Positions 46,100-57,283 of a DNA stretch of 64,000 nucleotides are shown piece by piece; position 1 is the stretch's first letter, and each line of letters opens with the position of its first letter. The notes below the pieces were generated by a model that saw only the letters and a list, made by a program, of their open reading frames with translations, did not search any database and had not been told where the DNA came from. Source of the DNA: Plutella xylostella. Taxonomy: Eukaryota > Arthropoda > Insecta > Lepidoptera > Plutellidae. The position numbers and the translations under genes were made by a program. Location of the stretch: the NCBI RefSeq assembly GCF_932276165.1, contig NC_063995.1, positions 1,488,001 through 1,552,000 on the forward strand. Reading direction: 5' to 3'.

Positions 46100-47267
46100 A
46101 CACCAATAAAGTTATATTCTATTCTATTCTATTTGTTACGAAGTTCATCATTTCAGTAGTCGCACTATACTTAGCACATTGCCGTTGCGGAGGTGCGTAC
46201 ACGCAACGTAAATAATCAATCAGAGACACACACCGTATCACCCACGCATACGGTTCAATTTACAAACTGAATAAATAGTTAGATGGTATCTAAATTAGTC
46301 AAATTGCCGAGTGTCAAATGTTTGGCTTTTCTATTGACATTAATCAAAACTTTAGGGGTTGCGTACTGGCAGGAAATTATTATAACATGATTGCACACTT
46401 TGGCTAAAAAAGTAGATAGGTAGGTAGAGGAAAAAGAAAAATTGACGTTCATCAGAAAAAGTAATAATTATGCGATGAATAAAAACTTGATTTGACTTTG
46501 ACTTTGATATTTTTTGATCTTTTTTGTTTTGAGTATTTTAATCGAAACGCCAAAAACGCTCCACCAAACGCCAATTTAAAATTGTTTTGAATAACAAGCT
46601 GTGAATCTTTTGAAATAACCTAGGACGGAAATAAATACATAAGTACCTAAGTCCTTGGGTAGCAACAAAGAATAATTCTAAGAAGGTATTTACATAAGTA
46701 ATAAAATCTAACCTCAGTATTAATTATAAGGAACATTGAACCTTACCTCAGTGTTAATTGGGTAAAAATCAACAGAATGAGTTACATGTGAGTTTTCGTA
46801 TTTAAGTGTGAGCTTACTTAATTAAGTTACCGACATACGTTACCTATCGTCATCGTTGTCAGCTTTATAATGAGTCTTAGGTACAGTCCAACTATAAAGT
46901 CCTGACAATAAAGAGTGCGATTTTGTTAAGACTTTTTATAATTATCAGTTATTTACTTACATTTACATACATTTTAAAAATAAAATACCGTTTGGTCATG
47001 GATTTTTAAAGGATTTGTCCTTTAAAAAATATAACAGATCGATTAAATACGATCTTAAACAACTAATTAGTTAGGATCCACATCCGTTTTCACGACTTTG
47101 TAGTTGGACTGTACTAATAGTATGTTATTTACCTTGTCACATGGAACCCTGTCTATACATTGTTTTAAACATAACATTGATGAGTTGATTTTGTGACAAC
47201 GTAGAGTCCCAGAGGTCCCTCCGTATCAGAAATTCTATCAGGGAAATTGATTATAAATAGGAAACAG
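46100..47267. other. AT-rich DNA with a LINE tail
   Basis: It starts with accaataaagttatattcta and a (ATTCT)n run to about 46,133, a LINE 3' tail also seen inverted at 60,150-60,190. No gene in the rest. Confidence 0.4.
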
Positions 47268-47438
47268 AAACACGCACTCACGCCTTGTACTAATGTACTC
47301 CCTTGCGGGGTAGGCAGAGGTGCATTGCTGCACCCACTTTTCGCCAGAGTGTATGTTAGTCCCAATGTAATAGGGGGCGGGCCTATTGCCATTTTACGGG
47401 CACATCCAAGACCCGAGAACAAATATCTGTGTTTATAA
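47268..47438 (-). repeat. SINE-A body, head missing
   Basis: A near-identical match to the SINE-A body at 49.5 kb (gcggggtaggcagaggtgca to caagacccgagaacaaatat). It stops before the tRNA-like head. ORFs on both strands across it are artefacts of the repeat. Confidence 0.75.
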
Positions 47439-47546
47439 ATAGATTATAAATAGGGAAATGACAAAACAGCGATGTGCTGTTAAGTTGAGATAGTGAAATA
47501 GGCCTGTCTCTTACTCAAGAAGCGTAGAAGTACAGCTACATTATTA

Positions 47547-47782
47547 CACTCACGGGCAATGAAATAGTTCCACTCACAAAATGCCGACACCAAACGACCC
47601 CAATTTTTTTAAACATTTAATTTATAGTTTACTAGCTGTGCCCGCGCGCTTCGCTTCGCCTTAAAAAGTTTTCCCGTGGAAATTCCGGGATAAAAAGTAG
47701 CCTATGTTCTTTCCCAGGGTCTAGACCGTATGTATACCAAATTTCATTCAAATCCGTTCAGTAGTTTTGGCGTGAAAGAGTA

Positions 47783-47813
<31 letters not shown>

Positions 47814-47960
47814 CAGTTACTTTCGCATTTATAATATTAGTTAGGATACAAAATATTTAATTTAGTTGGTAATATCCTGATGCTCTGTTTAATGAACTTC
47901 AATGTTACAGAAGGCGTCCTTTTCCGTTTAGGAGTAATTTGGAATCATTGCCCGTGAGTG
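47547..47960. mobile_element. Tc1-type MITE carrying a nested Helitron-like repeat
   Basis: Inverted ends CACTCACGGGCAATGAAA are flanked by TA on both sides (47545-47546 and 47961-47962). Without the 215-bp nested insert it is about 199 bp. A second copy lies at 48,256. Confidence 0.8.
47632..47846 (-). mobile_element. Helitron-like short repeat, nested
   Basis: Minus-strand copy from TCCTAACTAATATT to CAGCTAG with (CAGA)n visible on the plus strand. It sits exactly between A (47631) and T (47847) inside the MITE; the second MITE copy supports the empty site. Confidence 0.8.
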
Positions 47961-48255
47961 TATAATAAATTACTCTGCAATAAGTGCTTATGTCCTGTTC
48001 TAACCTACCTACGCCTACTAGACACGATTTCAATAGCTTAAACGTAATTACGAATCAACTATAGGAATACGTTAAATACTGGATTTTTAAAAACGCACCT
48101 AGATCTAGATTTCATAAAAGGAAACCTAACACGGTCGCCAGCGAAATGCCTAGATTGCAATCCTACGTTGGGAAATATTAGATAGACAATCCGCAATCAT
48201 GCAATGGACAGGTACAGTTGATAGCAAACTTTCGATATAGTAGGTTAGGTTAATA

Positions 48256-48488
48256 TACTCACGGGCAAAGAAAAAGTTCCATTAACAAAATTTCATCACC
48301 AAACAAGCCCATTATTTTCAAACATTTGATTTAAAATTTGAACAAAATATTACCGTTTTTAGTTGATATTATCCTTATGCTCTATTAAATGAACTTCAAT
48401 GTTGCAGAAGAAGTCATTAAGCTAGCCTTTTCTATTTAGGAGTAATTTGGTGTTTTTCTCAGTAGAACCTTTTCATTGCCCGTGAGTG
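48256..48488. mobile_element. Tc1-type MITE, second copy
   Basis: Left end tactcacgggcaaagaaaaa, right end ttcattgcccgtgagtg, flanked by TA. The interior aligns with the 47.5-kb copy (aatgaacttcaatgttgcag; aggagtaatttgg). Confidence 0.8.
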
Positions 48489-48490
48489 TA

Positions 48491-49324
48491 TTATATTAAA
48501 ATAAATATTTGCAATCAGCATTGAATTTTACTCGTCACCAACGGTAATTGTATAATCCATGGTTCACTCCAAAGCTTTCGGTTTAGAAACAATATTACAA
48601 AATTTTTTTTTTTTACTTTTCCTGTCAACAAAGAATGACACAACTGTCAGCGTGTCACTCAAAGCGCGCACGCATCGCTGGCCGCTCGCATTCTCCTCAC
48701 ATTTTGAATGGAGAACGCAAAAAGTCTGACCACTGAACCGAAAGAGTTCGCATGTTAACTTTTTAAATCCGATTTCGAATAAAGAACTGTGTGTTTGCCG
48801 GATAATAGCATTTTTTTTGCTGTTGTGTTGTAAATATATAATATTAAAAGAGCGTCTCAAATTAAATATTTAATTAACGGACGCAATTACAAATAGAAAG
48901 AAAACTGACACCGACAACCCAATTTATTTTACCTCTGACATTCACACTTATTATTAATTTGTAATAAAAGACCGCAGAAAGAATTCATTAACCCTAATTT
49001 TAATGAAATAAGAGCTTTTGAGCTTAAGAATATGAACCAAGTCAAGTAACATGAGTACACTCCAGTTTTCAATCAAAAAGAGCGCGTGCCTTCTTATAAA
49101 CTAAAGAATTGAAACCACCATACCCTGATACCTCAACTAGCAGCTTTGCTTTGCAATCGCCTATAATTCCAGAACGAATGGCTGCTATAATAGTTCAACA
49201 AAGTTCGGACGTAGTATAGAATCAGCTGCCACACTTTTTATAGAATTGAAATGGAACAAAATTTATATTTTCTTTAAGTAGTATTGCTTGAGGTATTCGC
49301 AAGCAATGCGGTTGTATATGTTGA
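48491..49324. other. Unassigned AT-rich DNA
   Basis: No gene is supported. A moderately CpG-containing block at about 48,640-48,740 is unexplained. Confidence 0.35.
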
Positions 49325-49457
49325 TGTAGTGTTGGGTTTATATTTTATCGATAGTTATTTTTTTTTGTTATATACCAAAATAATAGTTGGTTATTTATAC
49401 TGAAATAATTACACCAGAAACTACTTCAATAATAAATTTGGAGTTAGTACTTGCATT

Positions 49458-49718
49458 AAAAAAAAAAACACGCACTCACGCCTTGTACTAATGTACTCCC
49501 TTGCGGGGTAGGCAGAGGTGCATTGCTGCACCTACTTTTCGCCAGAGTGTTATGTTAGTCCCAATGTAATAGGGGGCGGGCCTATTGCCATTTTACGGGC
49601 ACATCCAAGACCCGAGAACAAATATCTGGGTTTAAACAAATATCTGCCCCAGCCGGGAATCGAACCCGGGACCATCGGCTCAGTAGTCAGGGTCACTAAC
49701 CACTACGCCATTCGATCA
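49458..49718 (-). repeat. SINE-A, full-length copy with target duplication
   Basis: The tRNA-like head starts at the right end (GATCGAATGGCGTAGTGGTT, B-box GGTTCGATTCC), followed by body A and a T-rich 3' tail. A 10-bp direct repeat, TACTTGCATT, flanks it at 49448-49457 and 49719-49728, proving retroposition. ORFs across it are repeat-derived. Confidence 0.85.
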
Positions 49719-49737
49719 TACTTGCATTTATTTTTAT

Positions 49738-49850
49738 TTAAACATTTTTATTGTATACAAAAAACATATTTACAAAAATGGATTTCAAAAGTAGTGAATA
49801 CTAAGGCGGGCTTATTGCCAAGAAGCAATTTCTTCCAACCTTGCATTTGC
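49738..49850 (-). repeat. LINE 3'-end fragment
   Basis: The minus strand reads gaagaaattgcttcttggca then ataagcccgcct and ends at an AATAAA-containing tail near 49,755. Similar fragments occur at 50,060, 61,848 and 63,421. Confidence 0.5.
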
Positions 49851-50059
49851 ATTGTGCATACCTAACTTGCTTAAATGTTATTTTAAACTATAATTATGTG
49901 TAACGTTTTTTTAACGACTTTGTTGTTTATTTATGCGTTTTTGTATGTTCTTATCAATTTAGTATCCGATATAAAATAAGAAAATAGTCGTTAACAATAT
50001 TTCTATTTTATATTAGTCGATTAGTTTTTAGTTCTTTCATCTTACATACTTTTTTTGTT

Positions 50060-50183
50060 TTTTTGCACATCTTTGTACCAGTTTTCCTGCACCTTCTGTA
50101 GGTTGGCTGAAAATGCTCTTATCATTAAGCCCGCCTTTTGTACATTTATTTTTAATATTTGTGCAATAAAGAATTAAATAAAT
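50060..50183 (+). repeat. LINE 3'-end fragment
   Basis: Contains cctgcaccttctgtaggttg, cattaagcccgcctt and gtgcaataaagaattaaata, a 3' tail type common in lepidopteran LINE or SINE families (recalled). Confidence 0.5.
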
Positions 50184-50185
50184 AA

Positions 50186-50352
50186 TGATGTCGATTCTGA
50201 AGGCAGAAATTCTAATTTTAACGCTGTCAAACTAAAAATTTGCTAGCATAAAATGACATTTACGGAAACAATCATAGAGTCGAATTTTAAACAAAGAAAT
50301 TAAGGTTTTGACAGCTCTAAATTTAGAATTTCTGCCTTCAGAATCGACATCA
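50186..50352. mobile_element. 167-bp MITE with TGATGTCGATTCTGAAGG ends
   Basis: About 33 bp of near-perfect inverted repeat at the ends (differing at one position), extending with gaps to gctgtcaaa. A candidate ATAA duplication flanks it (50182-50185 and 50353-50356). It lies directly after a LINE tail. Confidence 0.7.
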
Positions 50353-50635
50353 ATAACTATCGATCAAGGACAACACTAGTTGCCAGCTGCGCCAGATATT
50401 CGCGTCTTTGTCGAGGAGGTGACGCAAAAAATACGCCGTCGCACAACAAAAGATTACGTCAAATAAATCTATTTCGTCTAGAAACGTCATTATTGTCGTG
50501 TCGTACTCCTACAACTAATTTTGAGTTAGTACCTATAGAAGTTTTATTTGTAAGTATCGAAGCTTTTTATGTATTGTATTAAGTATGGAAAAAGATTTAT
50601 TTTTAAACTTACTTTTCTGGAATAAATTTTTGTAT

Positions 50636-50876
50636 GATAAAATAATAATAATATGTATATAATATGTGGGGACATCTCACACACTGCCATCCGACCCCAA
50701 GCTAGGCAGAGCCTGTGTTATGGGTATAGGACAGCTGGTATATCTACACAAATACATAGATCAACACCCAAGTACAAATATAACTGTCTTTAAACAAATA
50801 TCTGCCCCAGCCGGGAATCGAACCCGGGACCTTCGGCATAGCAGTCAGGGCCACTAACCACTACGCCATTCGACCG
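50636..50876 (-). repeat. SINE-B copy
   Basis: The tRNA-like head at the right is nearly identical to that of SINE-A, but the body differs: tggggacatctcacacactg, ccgaccccaagctaggcaga and tgggtataggacagctgg. It ends in (ATAATA)n. Confidence 0.75.
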
Positions 50877-53445
50877 TCATTTATGATTATATAGGTATAC
50901 TTAGGTCTTTTAAAATTAAATTCAAGATTACATTCCCGTCATTACTGCGTACGCTACAACTTTTTATTCAGTGAACGTTAAAACCAAGATATTTTTATGT
51001 TACATACTTATTACGTTTCAAATTAATTACTTATACCTAATTTTAAAAGAATCAAAGTTTTGGGTTACGTGAGCACTTTTTAAAACGACAATATTTTAAG
51101 TAAAGTATGAAAGAATATTCTTGTAGTGGCCTCAAAATCACGACGACGTAGGACTGACTTCTCCTGAATTCATACAGGTTTTTGTCACTTCAAAATAGCT
51201 TTAAAAATTAAGACGTGATTAACGAGTCAAAGAGTAACTAAACTCTTGTGTTTTGAAGTTATTTGTAAACGTTCTCTAAACTTAAAATACGGTCTATTGA
51301 TTTGGATAAAATAATTTTGATCATCACCTTCTCACAATCAATAAATTCAATAGGGAATATGCGTAATTTTTTTTAATACTTTTATTGGATAGTTTTACAT
51401 CACTTTATTATAGTAAAAAAAAATTCAACGCCAAAATAAGTAATTTAAGGTATTTTAAAGAAAGTTAAAAAATTACAACCATCACGACCACTTTGAAATT
51501 CCCGTCAGGATGGCGGGCTGTCGTGACGTCATAATCGTTTAATTTCACGGCTCAGAATAATGAGTCCCGTCAGTCGGCATAGATTTTTTACCTAATCAAG
51601 TAATCACAGAGTACTTTTGTATTTTCAACAAACCAATGTTGTCATGGTAACAAACGAAAAAGGAAGTGTATAAAGTGTGATCAGTGGCTGTTTTGTAATG
51701 GTAATAAAGTGTGACCAGTGGCTGTTTTGTAATGGGAGCTCGTAAATAGCTGCTAGTAGCTCTTTTGAAATGGGAGCGCGCAAACCAGAGGACCTTTGTA
51801 CACAATATTACGCTATTATGGCAATATGAATATAAAGTAATATTTGTATTGTATGTAAGTACTTACTGTAACTTTGGTTCTCAGTAAGAGAGACTAGGGT
51901 TAGTGGGTCATTCTATTCTATTATCTTTGGGGGTGTAAGAACCTGGACCTGGCTCTCTTGAATGGAACCATTGTGCATATCTCAAAGGTCTAAACCCCCT
52001 TATCTAAACTATCGAATAAGAGTATAAAAATATATGCATATTCCCTAATATTTGGGCACACGGCTCTCGACTTTTCAATAGTCTTTGCTGTCCTTTTCCG
52101 CAGCTGGCCACAGTTTACTCGTTCATACTGCGTAATAAATTTAATGTGTCCAGTTCTTCTGATTACGAGAATTCTTCCATAACTTAATTTAGAAAAAAAT
52201 AACAACTTTTGAAATATACTAACGACTGCCATTATAACCTAAAAGTAGAAAGAGCAACTTGTGTCATGTTCATGTCATAATACTTACAATACAAATTTAA
52301 TTTTATTGTGTTGCAATATGGAGCATATTTGAGTGGCTCGTTGACTAGCGAATGGCTGTTTACGCCTCATTACAATAGAACAACTAGTGGCAGCCCATAC
52401 ACTACCAACAAAAAATATAAAAAGTCCTAAACTTTGCAAACAAACAAGCATATCAAACAAGAAGTGGAGAGGTTATAGGAGGCTAGGATCTACTCGTATT
52501 GGAAGAATTTTTATGTGATCCATCGTATCTGATCACAACGAGCATCACAAATACTCGGTGACATTAACATTTCTTTGTTTACTCTTGACATTTATTTAAC
52601 TATACACAAACGCAAAGAAGTTATTATTCTGAGATTGATATATAAAGAATTATGACGTCACATCCGCCCTAAGAAAATGGGTGACGTTTCTCGGAAGTTA
52701 GAATTTACCGAAGTTTTTTTGTACTTTTCAACTTTATTTACGTGCTCAAAAATAAATTATAATCAAAAATAATGATGGAATCGTAGTTATGAAACAACAA
52801 AGTTTATTATAAATAATATTTGACCTTTATTTGAACCACTTGCATATTCCCTATTGTCATCGAACATAATTTACAAATAAAATGAATTGTTTACTTGTTG
52901 ATGCTAATCTAAAGCTGTTAGCACTTTCACGGGACATAAAATTGTCTATCACATTCAGTTACAGAAGAATCACCCTTAGAGCCATGGTATAAAGACTATG
53001 TCAGTATTTATGAGTTTAGTTCTAATGTTTATAGCAACCTGTCAGGTTTTTTTTTAATTTTGACAGCTGCTCAAGTGGAAACGGTCTATTAATGTAACTA
53101 TTGAAGACCAACGGTTGATGTTTTATATAATTTAAATAACATTTTCAAATAAAAACCTGTCAGGCGAAAATTATTTTATATAATAATTTATGTAAGTATG
53201 TTATGATATTTTAATACTTGCCTACGTATAACCATACAATAGTACCCACGCAACACCCTAACTTGATTTATTTTTGAAAGTTAAACAGAAAAGTTAAACT
53301 ATAATATGACACCCCTAACATATTCTTGATAAAATCAGTTAAAATTGCCAATTCAGTCGCTGATTTCGTATTTCGATTAAATTTACTTCCGATTGTTAAC
53401 TTAAATAATGTTTTTATTTGCAAATAATACTTAACATAAATAATA
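50877..53445. other. AT-rich intergenic DNA
   Basis: No gene is supported. It has a 34-bp tandem duplication at 51,671-51,735 and no other recognised structure. Confidence 0.45.
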
Positions 53446-53816
53446 GGGCGGTGGTGGCGTAATGGATAAGGCCTCGTCCTCTCAATCGAGAGGCCGTGGG
53501 TTCAAATCCAGGCCTGTACCAATGAATTCTTTCAATTGTGTTTTCAATTAAGGAGTTTAAGTAAAATAATACCACGTGCTCTTACGGTGATGGAAAACAT
53601 CGTGAGGAAACCTGCACATCTAGATTCTAGATGTGTATCCTTGCATTTTTAATTTAATTTAATTTTCTTTTAATTTAATTTAATTTCCATTGTACTTATC
53701 CCAAAACGGCGATATGGTTCGCAACCTATCACGTGAGTACAAATATGCTGCGAAAAGTGGGTGGCTTTGTGATCCACCTCTGACTCTCCCTTCGGGGATT
53801 ACAGTCGTGAGTGCAT
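53446..53816 (+). repeat. SINE-C, Arg-tRNA-like head, full copy
   Basis: The head gcggtggtggcgtaatggat with B-box GGTTCAAATCC resembles tRNA-Arg but lacks a pairing acceptor stem. The body has tcttacggtgatggaaaaca, gtgaggaaacctgcacatct, a gatggttcgcaacct-like block and tcggggattacagtcgtgag. An inverted copy is at 57.3-57.6 kb. Confidence 0.75.
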
Positions 53817-53933
53817 ATGTAATACACACACACACGCACGCACTCACGCCTTGTACTAATGTACTCCCTTGCGGGGTAGGCAGAGGTGCATTGCTGCACC
53901 CACTTTTCGCCAGAGTGTTATGTTAGTCCCAAT

Positions 53934-54446
53934 TAGGGCATGCAATACCGGAACTATTTTCAATACCGGTATTGAGTTCCGGTATTGCAACTCAATACCG
54001 GGATCCCGGTATTAATACCGGTATTAGACATCCTTGTAATAAATGGCATATATTGTGATTAAAGGTCGTAGAGGTCAGAATAAAACGAGAAAAAGCAATG
54101 AAATTCAGTTTTTTGTAATAGATTTTACGAGAATTGAGTATTAGAGTTTAAATTTTACATAAATTATTATTTTTACATCCAGTGTCCGTTTACGCATGGA
54201 CAACAATATGTAGATATCAAACGCCCGAAAACTGCATCAAACGGTTGGAAACAAGTGCGCTTTCACAGTACATAGGAATACTATATCTTAATCGCTTTAT
54301 TATAATATAATATAAGCCTAAAAAAGTCCGATTCCGGTATTACTTCAATACCGGTATTAACTTTCAATACCGGTATTGAAAAAAGCGTAAATTTTGTCCC
54401 TGATACCGGTATTACGAATACCGGTATTGCGGTATTGCATGCCCTA
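53934..54446. mobile_element. 513-bp hAT-type non-autonomous element
   Basis: Inverted ends TAGGGCATGCAATACCG are perfect over 17 bp. The 8-bp duplication GTCCCAAT lies at 53926-53933 and 54447-54454. Many ATACCGGTATT units lie near both ends (53,970-54,030 and 54,330-54,430). No ORF. Confidence 0.88.
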
Positions 54447-54517
54447 GTCCCAATGTAATAGGGGGCGGGTCTATTGCCATTTTTACGGGCACATCCAAGA
54501 CCCGAGAACAAATATCT

Positions 54518-56519
54518 GGGCAGTTCTTCTTTTTAACCTACATAATGGATAAAAAATTATCCCGAATTTGAAAAAAATTACTTTAGTTTTTTGGTGAACT
54601 CTAATAATTTTTATGATAGCTACATTTCTATTCTATCGAAAAAGGTGGTTGGCCGCGAAGTTTAAGTATTTTTTCAAGATTTTCAGAACATAATACGTGG
54701 ATAAGGCAAAGAAAATTACACCTTCGTCACAGAATCTTTTATTTTATTTTACCGAAATAGTCTTCGTCGATTAAAATGAAACTTTTTTGATACGTTAATA
54801 AACAAAATACCATTTTAGAAAACATATGAAGGAATGGATTTTTAGTAATAACAAAATATTTATTAAGTAGTTATTACCACTCTGTCACAATTTCAGCTAA
54901 AATGAAGCTTGTTTTTGCTATAAATATTTTTTCGCTACTAATTACAGTCAAAAATTAACAGCATAGACGTTAACATCAATGACTAAATTTAATATGATTT
55001 TTCCAAAGTTGCACTATTTATAACAGAACATATAAACGACCAAAAATAAGTTGATTACCAGGAGACACCAATCGTTACAGAGTGGTAAACGATGTGACAT
55101 AGTTGTTATTCTATTAAATATGCGGCAGCGTTTTGGAATAAAACAGTTTAATTTAAAAATAATAATTTAGTAACTTACTTATAAATCATTATGGTTTCAA
55201 GTTAGTCAAAAAAATTACTGGAGATATCTTTATTATTAGTATAACTAATGAAATCACACTTGAGAACCTCTGGAGAGTGAAATATCCGTATTTCAGGAAC
55301 TTAAAGGACTAATTTGTTCCAACTACATAAAATTGTGTTTATCTGCACAAATAATATTTTCGGCAACCTAAAATTTAAGTAACATAATGGAAAATTACGT
55401 AATTTGTTAAAGTTTTAACCAGCCATATTTCGAAAATACAGCAGTGGCTCTTAGAACTTGAAAAAAATACTCTTTCCTTTTTTAATTGCCTTAGAAGCTG
55501 GAAGGACTTTAATGTTATCATCAAACATCCGATAAATCACTCTCCACCATATTAAACAGTCTACCACATTCATCGTCTGTTCTTGAGAACAATAGCACGA
55601 AATTACCTTTTTCACAAACGAAACTTTTTATTAATGCAGCGCAAGTGTATTGGACGTTCCTTTCGCTTCTTACTTTAACCAAAACGTGTAGTTTCTCTTC
55701 AATTTTTCTTTGATGAATTTCCTCAGGTTGGAGTGTTTCGTAAGAATGTGACAGATTTGTCGTGTGACAGAGGGGTAAAATGTGTTGCAAAGTCGATTAG
55801 CATCTAAACAGTAACATAAAGTGTAATATTCACATGTTGATTGCAAAGTAATTGTTATTACCAATGAGTAAATAACAAAATAATAATTTAATTGTATTTT
55901 ATTTTAACAATTACCTACGTGACGAAGCTGTCGCCGAATAAACACACGCACCTCCTGTCACACTTTGCGGGTGGCCGATACGCGGTGTCTGGATCTCAAA
56001 GGGGAAATCTTACCAAGGGGAAAAGGAGACCTTAAACTCTGATCGATGGCAATAAGGACGAGTGGCTCAAACAAATATTTTAAATGGAAACCTACGTGAC
56101 AGAATGTAACTACTAAAACATTAGGTAGTAAGAGACAAATTTTCAACATTTTTTAAAAATATTTCTGAAATCATTTAAAAATATATATTTTGTAATATCT
56201 TCTGGAGTTTAAATACATTTTTATATTTTATGTCGTCATATATATTTTTTGTAACATTATCGAATATGCGCAGGATGAAGTGGCGGGAGACAGCCAAGAT
56301 CCGTATGAAATACACCTCTGTCACGCGGATTTACCACTCTGTAACGTAATTTTAAATACAAAAATATAAATTTATATTTTTGTAAACGTGCACAGCCGTT
56401 GTGTTTTTAGTACAATGCACGCTGAAATATAATAAATAAATAAATATTTGAAAAACTCATGATTTTTTCTTCACAACTGATGGAGACTAAGTTATGTAGG
56501 TTAAAAAGAAGAACTGCCC
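54518..56519. mobile_element. 2,002-bp DNA transposon with GGGCAGTTC ends, superfamily unknown
   Basis: A 28-bp perfect inverted repeat, GGGCAGTTCTTCTTTTTAAC plus CTACATAA, at 54518-54545 and 56492-56519. ATCT flanks both ends (54514-54517 and 56520-56523), giving a 4-bp duplication; TC is possible if the TIR includes one more base. The interior repeats a CCACTCTGTCAC-like motif on both strands. One short ORF (55521-55790, minus) may be a remnant of its protein. Sola or Ginger groups also make 4-bp duplications, but no assignment is possible. Confidence 0.85.
55521..55790 (-). pseudogene. Short ORF in the 2-kb transposon, possible C-terminal remnant
   Basis: The 89-residue ORF has charged N-terminal stretches (EEIHQRKIEEKLHVLVKV), then YTCAALIKSF, GNFVLLFSRTDDECGRLF and MVESDLSDV. 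This resembles the small C-terminal beta-rich module (Y-x-A-x-V ... V-x-F-x-x-x-x-D ... F-x-x-x-E-x-D-I) seen at the end of several insect transposon-encoded proteins. The similarity is a pattern impression, not a search result. No catalytic motif is present. Confidence 0.3.
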
Positions 56520-56614
56520 ATCTGTGTTTAAACAAATATCTGCCCCAGCCGGGAATCGAACCCGGGACCATCGGCTCAGTAGTCAGGGTCACTAACCACT
56601 ACGCCATTCGGTCG

Positions 56615-57283
56615 TCTATATATGTAATATGTAAGTATGTACATAATACTTAATATGAATCCACCTTCTTTATACGGGGGGTGTTTTTACGTTGACAAAT
56701 ACTACAAAATTATGATGAATTTGAGCTTTATAATATTGATCATTGTTCGAGATCAACTCTCAAATAACAAAAAAAACTACTGTTTCAGTAAATGTAAAAC
56801 ATTATACCTAGTCCTCAGCAATTAGCAATAAGACTGTTTTTATAATATTTTTAAGTGGGTCTATATAAAAGCTGCTTATTTATAGAACTTATAAACTATG
56901 TTTTTAAAAAAGTGATGAGGAATCCGTCTGGAACTTATATTGTATCGATATTGATGAAAAAATAATCATTAGCTAAAATACCTAAGTAACAATATTCTGT
57001 CATACATACAAAAATTGTGCCCGACATCTACCAACACACACATACGTCTATAACTTATAAGTACCGCCTTTTAGGTTGGGGGTCAAAATCGCAGGGGGTT
57101 TAATTCGCGTGTTTGGTTATCTTCCGGAGAGATCTAGAAATTTGGCACATGTCGCCAAATAATTACGTAGTTATTATTTAGTTGCTTTGATTTATGGTTT
57201 ATGGCAGACTTTATTAAGCGCACGCGCCGCTCGTTTTGTTTGCATTGTGGTCGCTATGCTACTATTTTATTAAATTATATATC
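56615..57283. other. Unassigned AT-rich DNA
   Basis: No gene or repeat recognised. Confidence 0.4.

Larger units (their letters stand above)
49326..50377. mobile_element. TAGTGTTG...ATCGATAG inverted pair enclosing later insertions
   Basis: The left end tagtgttgggtttatatttt, then ATCGATAGTTAT, is mirrored by ATAACTATCGAT and ggacaacacta at 50,352-50,377. The same family is at 10,568. It encloses a SINE-A, LINE tails and a MITE. No clear 8-bp duplication. Confidence 0.45.
53838..56614 (-). repeat. SINE-A copy split by two DNA transposons
   Basis: Three pieces, 53838-53933, 54447-54517 and 56520-56614, together form one SINE-A from 3' tail to tRNA-like head. The gaps are a hAT-type element and a 2-kb element, each bounded by its own target duplication taken from SINE sequence. 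Confidence 0.85.

Noticed and set aside
47780..47815. Short tandem repeats as a CRISPR-like array
   Set aside because: Simple (CAGA)n microsatellite with no spacers, inside a Helitron-like repeat.
49518..49865. ORFs containing YVSPNVIGGGPIAILRAHPR, also at 47.3, 53.8 and 61.1 kb
   Set aside because: The peptide recurs because the SINE-A body recurs; it is a repeat artefact, not a gene family.
53446..53520. Possible tRNA-Arg gene
   Set aside because: A and B boxes are good, but the acceptor arms do not pair and a SINE body follows; it is a SINE head.
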